Source of the DNA: Siderastrea siderea
Taxonomy: Eukaryota; Cnidaria; Anthozoa; Scleractinia; Rhizangiidae
Reading direction: 5' to 3'
DNA: 64,000 bases
Assembly: GCA_964030785.1 (NCBI GenBank)
Contig: OZ034967.1
Span: forward strand, 48,202,533-48,266,532
Numbering within the stretch: the first letter of the stretch is position 1; the number at the start of each line of letters is the position of its first letter. Below are positions 36,016 to 47,818 of the stretch, in pieces. Both the position numbers and the translations under genes were made by a program. The notes under the pieces were generated by a model. It ran no database searches. It saw only the letters and a program-made list of their open reading frames with translations, and had not been told where the DNA came from.

Positions 36016-39000
36016 ATGTCTTCGGTGGGCTTAATGAGATGTCTTATGTGCTCGGCCATTCTATGTAGCTCCTTACAATATCAAGGAAATAATGGGAACA
36101 AAAATTCATCACATGTTAACGTGACAAGACAATCTTTGTATAACTGTACTTGCACTGATCATGAAGAAAAGATTTACAACCTAGCTCCGCTGGGGAGGAC
36201 AGATGGAAAACCGAGGTTTGCACATCACTGCATAAGTGTTTTTAACACGAAAAGTGTGTAGAAGTCGATTTTAGTTTTGTTTAGATTGGTCATCAAAACG
36301 GAAGATTCCACTAAGGTACGTCAAGCGGATCAATGTAGATGGGAAAACGCGGGGCGAGCTGTATTCTATAAAGGGTGTTTTGAACATATTTTGTTTTGTT
36401 TTGTTTTGTTTGTTTGTTTGTTTTTTATCAGGGGCATATGTAAGATCATAAAATAAAATAAAAAATATCGTGGGATAGTTTTGTTGCCCAGATGACATTT
36501 GTAAACTCAGAGGTTCTTGAGTGAAATGGACAATTAAATACTGTTTGGTTTTTTTGTTTGTTTGTTTGTTTCTCGGATTCTCCTGTTTATATTTCTGTCT
36601 ATAAAGTTGCTTTGTCACAGTTTTAGTTCCCAAAAACTTTCTAGGTTTCTTTTTATTCTCTTCTTGTCTGTTCTACAACCACAAGTCCGTTTCTCACAAT
36701 TTGTATTTACCGAACACTTAGGTTCAAGGCGGAAGCCAGGGATGAATACAAGTTCAGCTTCAATCCTTGCTGGTCTTTCTCGCTGGGGTCGTTTGGTGAC
36801 TGTTCCGGTGATGTTTCCGGTGATGTAGCGGTTAGTTGTTGTAATGATTCTTCATCTGGGCAGATGGATATGAACAAACAAATTTAACCAAAATCATTCT
36901 GTTGACGTCTGAAATTCATAGGACCTTCTTACGCAATCCGCCCCAGTGTCCTGTTTAAGTTTACTCGAAACCAATTAGGTTTCACTTGCTTTAGTTCCTT
37001 CAAAACCAACTATAAATATCATTTCTGAATATATCAGAGATTACGAGACGAATGCTTTTATGGAGCCACACACCACGTACACTCACAAGCGTACTGGATG
37101 TAAGTTCGTGACCCTCAATACAGAAATTAATTGGAAGCAACTGTCTAGATATCGTCAGTAAGAGTTTCAGTACAACGTTCAACGTACAATAGCTTATTTT
37201 GTATTTTGTAACATGTGCTGTTGGTGTTTCAGATTTGTATGTGGACTCCAACGAGTTACCAAAACATAGGAAAACAGAGCTCGTTTACTTGTGGCTTCGA
37301 CGAAGACAACACGCCACAGCTGGAGTATCACAATCAGTGGGTACTCATATTTTTAAATCAAGTGCATTCTCAGGGACAAAGGGGGGGCACGGTTTCTAAC
37401 ACGGAAACATTGATTGTGTTACTTTGTGATGACCTGATAGACCTGTCATCGAGATAGTCCATGCGGCTATTTCTTTGCGCCCTTTATATTTTAACCTTGG
37501 TTTATTTAATCGTTTCTGCATCGGGGGCGAGTTGCCTAAGACTTGACGTCCGGCGTAACTTCTAATGTCAGTCGTTCACTTCAGGTCAAAGTCGATGTTT
37601 TAACGTTTGACAATTAGCAATGACCCCAAACGTTAGATTTTATGTTCCGCCTGAATTGAGGGTCGCAAAATACACCCTCCTAAAGGAGGTAGCAGCTACG
37701 TCTAAGTACTAGAGTTGACTAGTTGCAAAATGTTGACACAACTGTTACAACGCAAACATGAACGAAAGCTTAGAGCCTTCGAACGTCTAAATCCAGCGAT
37801 GATTCAATGTTTTTGACTTATTTTTTGAGGTATAGTGGTGCATTGTTTTTGTTCTAAAGGGGTACTTTTTCGATTAAAATTAGCTATTAAAGGGTACGGA
37901 TTTGAACCTCGGGGCCGAGCCTCCCCGTACGATTATGGATATCGAGAGATTTAATATCAACGTTTTGGGCAGTGCTGATTATGAACGCATCTGATTGGTG
38001 CCATTCGTATAGTCTATTTCTTGTCGAAGGTCATAAAGGCAATTATAATACCGTACCCTTACAGAATTAAACAACGTACACTACGACTACGAACTTTGCT
38101 TTTTCTTAGTGATAAGTTTCCTGGGTGGAGTGTCGTGATCAACTTGAGGTGCGATCCAGAAAAGAGAAGTATAGAGTCCGCCGAGTTTACAGTGAAAACT
38201 GATCTTGCAAACCCTAGGGTAAGTCGAAGGGAAAAAAAAAGTTGAACGTTGCACTTGAAAAGTGAGAAAATCTCATAACCGTCCCGTATTTTAAAGTCAG
38301 TTTACGTAATTCAAGTTCATCAAAGTAGGAGACGATCCACTTATTTATTTATTAATTTATTTATTTACAAATTCGCCAAAAGCAGCAGGTAAACAGTCAG
38401 TAGGTGTTCTCTACTAGGCCTATTTTACCTAATCCATTGGTTCAGTTAATTAACAAAGATCTCACTTATTCCGAAGATCGACATTACGTACGTTAAAATT
38501 GAGTCCTGATACCTTTTAAACCTTTTTTCTTTTCAGAAATTGCTTGTCACGCACAACTGCGCTTGTCCGAATGGTTGTCCAATTCATCCAGAGCATTCTA
38601 GTACGCCCGAGCCTCACACCGATCCTACGACTGATATGGTTGCACCCTCTGTACCTCCTTCTTCTCGTAAGTTGTTAGGCGCAGGTATAACGTTGTTAAA
38701 AGGGGGTGGGTTCAAAATATACGGCACTACATTAATGTATCCGTGGTTAATCAATCATACGAACCAGCAAGACACCTTAAAGCTCGTTTCAAGGATTTGT
38801 TCGTCCTCGGATAGGGTTCCAATCAGCAAACTAATCTGCATTCGGTCGTCTGGGATTCTAAACCTTGTTAAGTTCAATTTTAAATTGCTTAACCACCCTG
38901 GCACCTTGTGCTGCATATATACTTAGGAGGTAGATAGAGGGCATTTTTATCAAAGTCCATTGGTTCCGAATTGGTTGGTTGTTTGGGAAACGCGATGAGA

Positions 39001-39522
39001 AGGAGGTTGAACTCGGAGGCGATCAACATTTGCCCATAAAACAATAACATTACTGGAAACCAAAGTTTGTTTGATTAGGAAAATGTTCAAAAAGCCTTTT
39101 AAGAGGCTAGGCAAAATTAATTGTCATTGGAGAAGAGAAAGACTTAAGATCCCCCCAAACAATTTTTGCAATCGTTTTAAAAAAGAGGATCACTTCTGTG
39201 TGCACTTGCAGATGGCCAAGATGACTGGAAAGACATCGGAGTTCCAGTCGTCATCGCCGGGGGGAGCCTTGGTTTTGTTATCCTTGCAGTTGTGGTCATC
39301 TGGAGGTTGATCAACAGAGGTGATAATCAGGATAACGAGAGGCGACGTCTCATTGGTGAGGGAGGAATCGATGAAAGAATTAACAATCAGTTTAATGAGC
39401 CAAACGAAGGAAGGAGCTCTGGAGATGCGGCCCAGCCGATGTCAGTGAGCTCGAACTCGTGTAGTGATAACACGACCTTTAACAAAAATTTCAACACAGG
39501 AGCAGGAAGTGTACCTGTTTGA
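36016..39522 (+). CDS. MRH-domain type I membrane receptor-like protein, six exons
   Basis: Exons are 36016-36215, 36722-36830, 37233-37336, 38110-38218, 38537-38666 and 39212-39522. Every junction is phase-consistent and the total is 963 nt, or 320 residues. The N-terminus has a hydrophobic signal-like stretch (LMRCLMCSAILCSSL) and N-glycosylation sites (NSS, NVT, NCT). The luminal domain follows MRH/ATG27-like order: CTCTDHEEKIYNLAPLG, FSFNPC, CMWTPTSYQNIGKQ, FTCGF, VVINLRCDP and NCACPNGC. The conserved Gln (GKQ) and Arg (NLRC) of mannose-6-phosphate binding sites can be placed, but the usual Glu and Tyr are not evident. One span follows (VPVVIAGGSLGFVILAVVVI), then a tail with ERRRLI, an [DE]xxxL[LI] endosomal/lysosomal sorting signal. 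Likely role: luminal glycan or cargo binding in Golgi-endosome traffic, inferred. Exon 1 may have an upstream untranslated exon (acceptor ctcattag at 36013). Confidence 0.75.
36383..36431. repeat. (TTTTG)n/(TTTG)n microsatellite in intron 1
   Basis: Repeated ttttg then tttg units. A related tttgtttg run occurs at 36540-36572. Confidence 0.8.
38338..38440 (-). repeat. (AAAT)n-tailed retroelement fragment in intron 4
   Basis: ttatttatttattaatttatttattta at 38340-38367 is followed by about 70 bp of unique-looking sequence. On the minus strand this reads as a retroelement 3' end with an (AAAT)n tail. It lies inside intron 4 of the MRH-type gene and does not disturb the splice sites. Confidence 0.5.
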
Positions 39523-39781
39523 GATAATACACTGACGGACAATGTTATTATTCCTCTTAATGACTTGTTTTATTTTAAAGCAGGGATAATTCCATTTTTC
39601 ATTCAAGGGGAGGGGGAGGATTGGGATTGGGTAGTTTTTCTTAGCCCGAATCTCTTTTTGCGACTAAATGCTTCGTATAAATTTTCTTTTACGATATTCT
39701 TTTTCTTTCTTGCTTTGTTGCGCTATACACGATGCTTTTTCTCCAGCAGAAGCTATTTTCGCTCTTTGCCTCTATAAAAGA

Positions 39782-39787
39782 AATAAA
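39782..39787 (+). terminator. Candidate polyadenylation signal AATAAA of the MRH-type gene
   Basis: AATAAA lies 260 nt after the stop codon at 39522 and is the first canonical signal downstream. Confidence 0.5.
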
Positions 39788-39789
39788 AT

Positions 39790-41060
39790 GATCCCACCCT
39801 TGCAATTATCGATTCAATGAAAAAAAAAGCCATAATTCCAACAAAATTATTTCTGAATTTTACGGCAATTTTCCGTTAGCTAGAGATTTGTCTCCGTGTA
39901 CGTTATAGCAATTAAATAAAAGAGATTGCAACCAGTTGTTATTAGCCTTAAACGGCACCAAAATTATTTTATTGTGATGGTTGAAGAGATTTTCTAAACT
40001 CTACAGTGGATTTGTTGAAAAACGCCTGCAAAACGAATAGCACATCTTAGTTATCTTAAAGTAGATATTTTGTATTGCAAACATACGTCATGATAAGTCT
40101 TTTTGAACTCTGGGAGGGCGTTAAATTAATTATAGCATGTTTTGTCAATTAATTGTTTATATCAATTCGAGTTTCCTTCTTGGGGGATTTCTTTACTACA
40201 CTTGGTGATTGGTTAATCAAGCGTTTTTTTTGAAACCACTCATAAGTAAAGCCGACAGCAAAAAGTGCGCTGGGCTTGTAAATAAGTTAGAGATAGCTGT
40301 TTTTCAATCAAAGGGCTAAGTGAGCGAAGTCGTCAATGCAGAAGTAGACTGAGATAAATACACCTGCGTGCTGGATGCATCAACATTTGTGGATGTAAAA
40401 CTAAATCCCCAAAAGAGCCTAAGATGCCTTGGAGTACTATAGAACAAAAAATCTAGAATCAACTTACGCAAGAAGCTGTTTGTAGGCGGTGTCATGACTT
40501 TGCTCGCTTTCGCTGGAGACAGTGCTCTCGATTTCAAGCTTTCAAGCGTTTTCTAAGACGTGTTCTGTCCACACTTGACAATTTGTTATATAAACAACTG
40601 ACACATAAAACTTCTCCGTGTTTTTTTCTCCGTGTTCTTCATTAATACCATAGAAATGCACTTAACTCATTTAATTCGTAATCTTTCTCTTGGTTCAGTG
40701 TTTTTACTGAAAGTATCTTCCTTTCACTCTTTTTCTGTGTTTTGTGAAGCAAATTTGTATTAACATACACAGCGAGGAATTAGAATTCTGGCAGAGTCAA
40801 ATAACGCAACACGGTCCTTCGGCTGTTTCGCTTTTTGAAGTTCCCAGCTTATAGATTTGCGACTTGTTAATCTCGAGTGAGCAGATGAGAACACTTTAAT
40901 TTACCAGACAACCTAAAAGGATTTTGAAAAGGGTAGTACATAATCTGAGAGATATCTGATGGAGAGGTTTGTTTTCGTTACCCGACACTTTATGCATGCC
41001 GTTATCTCAATAATTATTCGGGCTTGTGGAACTTTCCGCTATAATTTTACAATTTTTAAA
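39790..41060. other. No supported gene
   Basis: Apart from a minus-strand ORF at 40316-40537 (with a good GTAAGT donor at 40475 but no partner exon), nothing is recognisable. Confidence 0.4.
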
Positions 41061-41069
41061 TCCGCACTT

Positions 41070-41375
41070 TCAATTTATTAGCGGAGCCCGCACGCGTAGC
41101 GCGCCAGCGGAGCACCATTGCTAAGCAAATTTGGTATCCTATCAAGCCGAGAAATTTGGTAGAGACGTAATAGACACGTGACCGTCCGTCCGTCCGTCCA
41201 CACCGCAGAGTCACCAATATGAAGTAGCACACTCTTGACATAATCCTGTGCTGTATCCCGCGTTTTTGGCGCGAAATCGCATGGTGACCCGCATATTAGC
41301 AAAGAAAACAAAAGTCAAAAACAATTTTATCGAAGGATGTAAACGGAGTTACGCCCTGGGCTCCCGCTTGTTTTT
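41070..41375. repeat. Dispersed repeat with (CCGT)n
   Basis: A GC-richer island (gcggagcccgcacgcgtagc, ccgtccgtccgtccgtcc at 41183-41200, ttacgccctgggctcccgct at 41349) stands out against AT-rich flanks and has the look of a dispersed repeat. No ends are defined. Confidence 0.45.
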
Positions 41376-41989
41376 CGTTTTCTGTATAGGAATAAACTCC
41401 TAATTCGATTTAAAATATATCTTGAAAGGTTAAGCCGTAAAACGCCGAACTATTATTTTTGAGCCCGCATTGAAATGGGATTTGCCACCTGAGGTGTGAA
41501 AATTTTCACCTTTGACAACAATTTTTTAAAAGCTCAACATCAGTTTTACAAGATTATGGCAATTGCTTGTGAGTAAATATGAACGAATCTCAGTTATTTG
41601 CATCCAAAGAGAGCTTGTTAAAGTCAGTCCTACTACCTCAAAACCGCCTCATTAGCGCTGTATTTCCTAGCATATGTTAATGTGCTATCCAGTCTCTGTA
41701 CCATATGGCCGACGCTAAATTTACTTGAGATTTTAGCAATTTGAGGTAGGGAGGCATATTTCCTTGTTACTATATGTATCACATTATTGGGGTGTTACAG
41801 CAACGTGATGTTGAGTTTTTACATCTAGAAATGGCAGTAGCTCTGTAAAAGCAAAACTGAATTGGCTTAGCGAGTGACCAGAAATCAATGTGTTATTTTT
41901 CACAGCAGTTGTGTCGTTTCATCTGATTAACATGCTGGCGTCTGTGCTTAACATTTGATCCCGAATACCAAGAAATATGTATATTACAG

Positions 41990-42053
41990 GCAGGCAACGA
42001 AGCCCCCGTGTTCAAGTCTCCCGGTAAAGGATCTGACAATTTGAAAAATCTAC
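41990..42053 (+). CDS. Orphan internal exon candidate
   Basis: After tatattacag the frame reads AGNEAPVFKSPGKGSDNLKN plus one residue and ends CTAC|GTAAGA in phase 1. Both splice signals are good and the frame is open. No partner exon is found nearby: the MRH-type gene ends upstream, and a 4.4-kb transposon begins 315 bp downstream. It could belong to a gene whose neighbouring exons are lost, or lie far away beyond inserted repeats. Confidence 0.3.
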
Positions 42054-43494
42054 GTAAGAAGGCAGGTGCAATATTCTCTTTAAGTAGGTTATTAAATTGA
42101 AGTTTAAATTATCTAAGTATTTATTCCTCCCGATTTTGAGCGTCAAATCAATTCCCAAAATTTAGTTGTTTCTATGTTGCTATTAAAGAGCGAACTTATG
42201 TAGCTTTTTTTTTTAAATGTGTTTCAGAGCTGAATATAAAGTTCAATCGTACCTCGATTCCTCAATGAATTGTTTCTCTTTATACTTATCACCTGACGCG
42301 CGTTTCTCGACCCAGAAAAGCCATTCGTAGCAATATGAACCACTCATTCTAAAAAGCTGTTAATTAAGAGCGGATGTCTGTAAATATCGACCAAGGGTGG
42401 GAAATATAAAAACTTTGAAAAATCCCAAAACAATTCTATAGACTACCCTAGGTATTCTATTAATGAAAATATAAATTTTAGTTTCATCGGACAAATATTT
42501 TGGCGATACGGCGGGTGTCAAGTTTGGACACTTCACGGCCTCCGCCAGACCGCTTTTTCAGGGCCCGAGACCGGACTACGAAAAGAGCTCGATTTGAATC
42601 TCATTCAAACATCATTCAACTCAAAAAGCTTCTTATCGTATTAAAGGGAGTTTAACACACATTTTGAGTGGTCATGTGCTTGAATTAATTGCGACTAGAA
42701 TATTTTACAGATTTTTAAATATTTACAAAATTTCGAGGATTTCACGCGAGCAAAATGTTGTCGAAATTCGGAGGCCTAAAATCACACCCGGTACCTAGTT
42801 TCAAACAGCTAAAGACATTCCACATTAAAAACCAATCTCTAAGCTTTCAAAATATGGTTTTTAAACTTTGGGCAACACATGAAATGAATTTATGGGAACG
42901 CAAAATTCAGGGAGCACTTGAGTGAAATTCGATCTTTCTGACATGACAGTTTTGAGGTTCGGCAGGACACAAATCAATACTCAAACAAATGTTTCAGCCA
43001 AAATACCTTTAATTTAGGTAATCTCAAGTCCCACAGTGATACATACATGCTTCCTAGAAATTAGATGAAAATTTTTACATCAGTTTTTGTCCGAAAAGAA
43101 CTCATAACTCGGCTTTCAGGTATTTGAACTTGCCTCGCTAATGTAGGTGGGTCAAGTTCTTATCACGACACAGCCCGCGAAGTGTTCAAAATCTACCCAA
43201 ATATCTATTATCTCTAGTATATAGTCAGGTCTACAATATGTTTGTTTGTACCTTGTGCCCTTGTTTGTCTTCATCTCCGCAAAAAACTGAGGCACACTAC
43301 AGCGAAATCGTCGCGCACTCGACGTACCACGAGTCTCCTGGCAGTGCTTTTACAGGAACCGAGATTGCGTTACATAACATGTCACACAGGGATACCGAAC
43401 ACAGGAAGACCGACAACACGGCCACTTTGTCTACAGGGGATTCTTAGGGAAAAAATAAATTCTAAATTTAAAAAATGCAAATCACAGTAGAACC

Positions 43495-44223
43495 CTGATA
43501 ACTTGAACTCGGGAAACTCAAATTTTCTCGTGTGGCACTTAATTTTTACGAATTGCGGGTTCTAATTTTTGCCATTTTTGCGGTTTTTTGACGATCCGGA
43601 AAAAAGGTTCTCGAAGAAAATAGTTCCCGCAAAAAAGTTTTCTCCGCAAAAATTGACTCCACTGTCAAATGTATAAACAAAAATCTCTTTTAACATGTAT
43701 TAAAAATCATGTTGGTGCTCATTTACAGAACCAAAATGAAATTAGAAACAGAGCATTCAGAAATAAAACGATGAAAATTGCAGCAGGTACACTACAGGTA
43801 TTTGGATGTTAAGAGCTTTAAAAAAAGGGAACGTCTGAAGGTATCTCCATTGATTGACTGACTGAATTGCAACATCTCTATGCTGTTCACCTGGCCTGCA
43901 TTCGGTGGTTTGTACTCAAAAAAGAGAATGTTGAAATTTCAAATATAAGGCGACTTCCTCAATTAAAATCGCAAAAAAAAAAATAATAATAATAATTCCC
44001 AACAAGAAAAACCAGTGTTTTCCAATCGCAAAAATTAGTTCCCGCAAAACACAAAAAATCGCCCATTCGCAAAATTAAACTCCCGCAAAAATTTAGTGGT
44101 ACAAGGCAGGGGTGAGTCTTTATAGGAAAGTTAAACCAAGTAACCCCTGACTCAAAGCGCTAACTCGAACTGCTTTTGCTCCCGCCAAGAGTTCGTGTTA
44201 CACTACTTCTACTGGTTCTACTA
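43495..44223. mobile_element. pogo/Tigger-like MITE interrupted by a second MITE
   Basis: It starts CAGTAGAACCCTGATAACTT and ends near ggttctacta|ta at 44223, the same family as 1103-1385. The right half contains gctaactcgaactg, gagttcg and ggttctacta, with more divergence. The element at 43532-44102 sits inside it. The left flank is ca rather than TA, so the left duplication has mutated. Confidence 0.55.
43532..44102. mobile_element. GTGGCACTAAATTTTTGCG-type MITE, copy 2
   Basis: It begins gtggcacttaatttttacg and ends aaaatttagtggtac (inverted). It shares internal order with 31999-32443 at roughly 75 percent identity. It is nested within the pogo-like MITE, which is nested within the TTAA element, giving an insertion order of TTAA element, then pogo-like, then this one. 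Confidence 0.7.
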
Positions 44224-44632
44224 TACTGGTTCGAGGATGCGCAAGAGCAGGCACCTACAAGGTTCAAAATAAAATCCAGATAGGGCTGGGCTACCGTCAG
44301 CTTACTGAGTTTGTTGGACGAGCTCATGGCACACGGGTTCCACGTGTCGTGACTATGGGGTGCACTGGCGCGCATTGCAGCAGGATGGTGTTGCACGCAT
44401 CTGAGAAAGCCTCCTCCTCTTCGGCCACTCGGCTGTTGTCATCCGTTTCTTCGTTGTCGTCTTCTGGGGCGACAGCATGGCGAAGTCTGGCGGCTGTTCT
44501 GGAGAAGAAGCTCTGGATCTGCCCCGCGGTCAGGAACTCATCCACCTTGAATTTGTATTTTAGAACAACGCATAAAACCGGGTCGGGTAACGGATTTTCC
44601 TTGAATCCTACGGCGGACATTTTCAGTCTCAT
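44190..44632 (-). pseudogene. Transposon-associated ORF remnant, minus strand
   Basis: From 44632 the minus strand reads MRLKMSAVGFKENPLPDP, CVVLKYKFKVDEFLTAGQ and QSFFSRTAARLRHA. An acidic stretch follows, then AFSDACNTILLQCAPVHPIV, ending near 44324. A second frame continues SNKLSKLTVAQPYLDFILNL and then VGACSC. I recall similar sequences repeated in cnidarian transposons (a motif like FLTxxQIQSFFSR, then HPIxYD, then a KL.. helix), but the function is unknown. It is the likely coding content of the 42368-46780 element. Confidence 0.45.
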
Positions 44633-44819
44633 TTTGCCGAGTTTTGTTAAGGACTGGCCATTAGATATTTTAGGGGAGGAGTGTAGAAATCCAAAAATAA
44701 AAATCGTGCTAGCCTAAATTTCAAGGAAAACAGTTCGTGCAAGGACAAAAAGAGCAAAAGGTGATAAAAAAAATCACACCAAATAACTTAAACAATCAAT
44801 CAGGAAAAACAAAAAAAAA

Positions 44820-45770
44820 AACAAAAAACAAAACAAAAAACTGCACCTTATCCCCCCTGGTCCGTCCCTTAGTGATTTGACTCGCCCGTGGATGTTCCAT
44901 AATACATCCCCTCAGCGTAGCCAATCAGCGCGCACTTTATAATTGCTGATTTCTTTATCAGAACATTGCATCAGTAGAGTGTAATACATTAGCTCTAGCT
45001 TGCAAGAAAACGTACCGTACATTTAACGCCCGTTCATTGATAAATCAACTTATGAGAAAATAGGTAATTTTTTTTTACCTACCTTATGACTATAATAGTG
45101 CAACTCAGCGCGCACGTACGTAACACCAGAGTACAGCTTAACGTGAGGTTAAAAATAACATATGTCTTAAACTTACCTGCCCTGGCTAATATCAGGTCTG
45201 CTTCAGTGTTCAAACCAGAGCTTGCAGGGTGTCTGTAAAGTGGCGCTCAATTGATCGGTTGCACCCTCCGATGCGCACGTACTCTGTGCTTGAAACACAC
45301 TCGCCCCCAACCAACGCTCCATATTCGCACGCTGTATCGTCGCACATTTGCGAGCAGACTTGTACTAGCTGGCAATGATGTTTACTAATATTTTCAGCGC
45401 TAGTTTATAGAATGAGACCGGGCTATCAAGAATGATGCCGCCAGCGCAAGATCAGACTGTACCCGGACGTTCTTACTTGTGCTTTGTATAATAGGGTATT
45501 GCAAAAGTACTGCACAACGCATTAGTGAATTGCTCAATCTGATAGAAATCAGGACAAATGTGGGGAACAAAAACAAACAACAAAAAATAACACGTTACAG
45601 TATTTACATAGCGCTAATGAATACTGTTTGGCACGTTCGGGGATCACAAGTCTCCGATGGTTAAAACTGCAAAGTATGAAAATTTGAGATTGCCAGCTCA
45701 TTCCAATGGCATACCTACAACATGTACATTAGAGATCGAATTTTTTTCACAACTCAGAAATAATCCTGAA
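44820..45770. other. Interior of the TTAA element, no gene seen
   Basis: A-rich low-complexity sequence at 44805-44840; otherwise no recognisable ORF. Confidence 0.4.
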
Positions 45771-47016
45771 CTGTTATGTAACGCAATCTCGACTCACCAA
45801 ATAGCACTTCCACGAGACTCGTGGCACGTCGAGCGCGCGGGGATATCGCCGTAGTTTGCCTCAGTATTTTGCGGATATGAAGACATACAAGGACACAAGG
45901 TACAAACAAACATATTGTAGACCTGACTATATACTAGACAGGATAGATATTTGGTGTAGATATTGAACACTTCGCTGTGTCGTGATAATAACTTGACCCA
46001 CATGTTTACATTAGCGAGGCAAGTTCAAATACCTCAAAGCCGAGATATGAGTTCTTTTCGGCTGAAAATTGGTGTAAAATTTTACACCTAATGTCTATGA
46101 AGCATGTATGTATCAGAGTGGGACTTGAGATTGCCTAACTTAAAGGTATTTTGGCTGCAACATTTGTTTGAGTATTTGTTTGTCGCGCCGAACCTCAAAA
46201 CTGTCAAGTCAGAAAGATCAAATTTCACTCAAGTGCTCCCTGAAATTCGCTTTCCCATAACTTCGTTTCGTGTGTTGCCCAAAGTTTTAAAACCATATTT
46301 TGAAAGCTTAGAGATTGATTGTTCATGTGGAATGTCTTTTGCTGTTTGAAAGTAGGTACCGGGTGTGATTTTAGGCCTCCGAATTTCGACAACATTTTGC
46401 TCGCGTGAAATCCTCGAAATTTTGTAAATATTTAAAAATTTGTAAAATATTCCAGTCGCAATCATTTCAAGCACATGACCACTCAAAGTGTGTTAAATTC
46501 CCTTTAATACGATAAGAAGCTTTTTGGGTTGAATGATGTTTGAATTAGATTCAAATCGAGCTCTTTTCGTAGCCCTGTCTCGGGCCCTGAAAAAGCGGTC
46601 TGGCGGAGGCCGTGAAGTGTCCAAACTTGACACCCGCTGTATCGCCAAAATATTTATCCGATGAAACTAAAATTTATATTTTCATTAATAGAATACCTAG
46701 GGTAGTCTACAGAACTTTTTTGGGATTTTTCAAAATTTTCATATTTCCCACCCTTGGTCGATATTTACAGACATCCGCCCTTAAGTATTTCTTTGAGATA
46801 CACTTACCAGGTCCTGTCTAAAAGTACACACGAGTGACCACGAGTTGTCCACGAGTGACCGCGAGTGACCACGAGTGACCACGAGTAAAGAATGCATAAA
46901 AATAGTTTGCTGACGTCATGACAACGTCATTTTATCAAATAATCACTATTAAACGGCAAATGAACAGTTTCCGGGGACCTTAATAAGTACAGTCGACTTT
47001 TCTAACATTTCCGAGT

Positions 47017-47063
47017 GGGAAGGGGGAAGGGGGAAGGGGGACCGGGGCCCGGGGGAGGGGGCT
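47017..47063 (+). repeat. G-rich tract, potential G-quadruplex
   Basis: Runs of four to five G (ggaaggggg repeated, then gggggagggggg-like) give more than four G-tracts within 45 nt. Confidence 0.7.
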
Positions 47064-47207
47064 CGAAATTCATGTCACCTGTACTCTTTGATTTTCGAAT
47101 CCCATCTCCTTGGCTTTTTCGAAGGCAAAATATTATGGAATGTTGTGTTTATATTTTTCTTATTTATCCCGCTTTCCGCCACCTCGAGAATCCCGCCTCC
47201 AGTACAT

Positions 47208-47417
47208 CCCCCTTACGCCAACCTTTTCGTGGGAAAATTTGAAAAAGACGCTCTAGCAGCTGCTGCACATTCTCCCCTGATTTGGTGGCGATACATCGAT
47301 GACATCCTCCCCCTCTGGACATTAAATGATTTTATCACATACTTAAACAACCTACATCCTTCAATGAAATTTACCAGTTCGTTCTCCCACAACGAAATTC
47401 CCCTCCTTGATTTTAAT
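47208..47417 (+). pseudogene. Penelope-like reverse-transcriptase fragment
   Basis: PPYANLFVGKFEKDAL, WWRYIDDILPLW (the YxDD catalytic block), FITYLNNLHPSMKFT and IPLLDFN match the order and spacing of the palm region of Penelope-like element reverse transcriptases. Only about 70 residues remain. The frame is open but lacks the fingers, thumb and GIY-YIG parts. Confidence 0.75.
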
Positions 47418-47617
47418 TGGAAACTGACCTTTATGTCTTCAGTATCTCCTTTAGGATGGTGGCCCCTATTGCTAACGCGCACATTTTCTGCGCACCGCGC
47501 GTTCATCCCGCGCGATCGCGCGATTCTTGTCTGCGTAGTGGTGCGAAAAGAAGATTTTAGGTGCATCGAGTTGTTGTTTTTGTATTTCGCTTCCGTTGTG
47601 GGAGTGTTGACCAGCAA

Positions 47618-47818
47618 ATGGGGAACGTGAAACGAAAACGAAATGCTAGGTTTATGAAAGAATCCGGGCCATCGAAGAGCCAGCGCTTGCACGAAGAAAA
47701 ATAAACATCGACACCGGCTCCTGACAACAAGTGAAATAAGGAAAGTAGCGCGGGAGGGACGAAGTTGACTTGGCGAGAAGGTCGACGAATAGCATATCTC
47801 GGCGTGTTAGCTGAACAG
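47618..47818 (+). pseudogene. Mutator-like ORF N-terminus (tentative)
   Basis: From the ATG at 47618 the frame reads MGNVKRKRNARFMKESGPSK then SQRLHEEK and, past two in-frame stops, LTWREGRRIAYLGVLAEQ. A basic start followed by WREGRRIxxLGVLA resembles N-termini that I recall from cnidarian Mutator-like transposase ORFs. The catalytic part is absent. The assignment is from memory and needs a search. Confidence 0.35.

Larger units (their letters stand above)
42368..46780. mobile_element. TTAA-flanked element with 1-kb inverted arms, 4.4 kb
   Basis: The left arm is 42368-43379 and the right arm 45772-46780, inverted and roughly 90-95 percent identical by eye. The tips are GAGCGGATGTCTGTAAATAT and its complement ending CCGCCC. 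TTAA borders both sides (42364-42367 and 46781-46784). The 2.4-kb centre holds nested MITEs and a decayed minus-strand ORF. TTAA targeting points to piggyBac or Kolobok. No intact transposase is present. Confidence 0.8.

Noticed and set aside
37895..37915. tRNA-like T-loop (GGTTCAAATCC on the minus strand)
   Set aside because: The surrounding sequence does not form an acceptor stem, D-arm or anticodon arm of the right size; only a 2-bp T-stem is possible.
40444..40476. Apparent 31-nt intron on the minus strand (GTAAGT to tatag)
   Set aside because: Too short for a metazoan spliceosomal intron, and no flanking coding exons are recognised.
41995..42040. B-box-like gttcaagtctcc suggesting a SINE or tRNA
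   Set aside because: No A-box at the expected distance and no cloverleaf; the exon reading is simpler.
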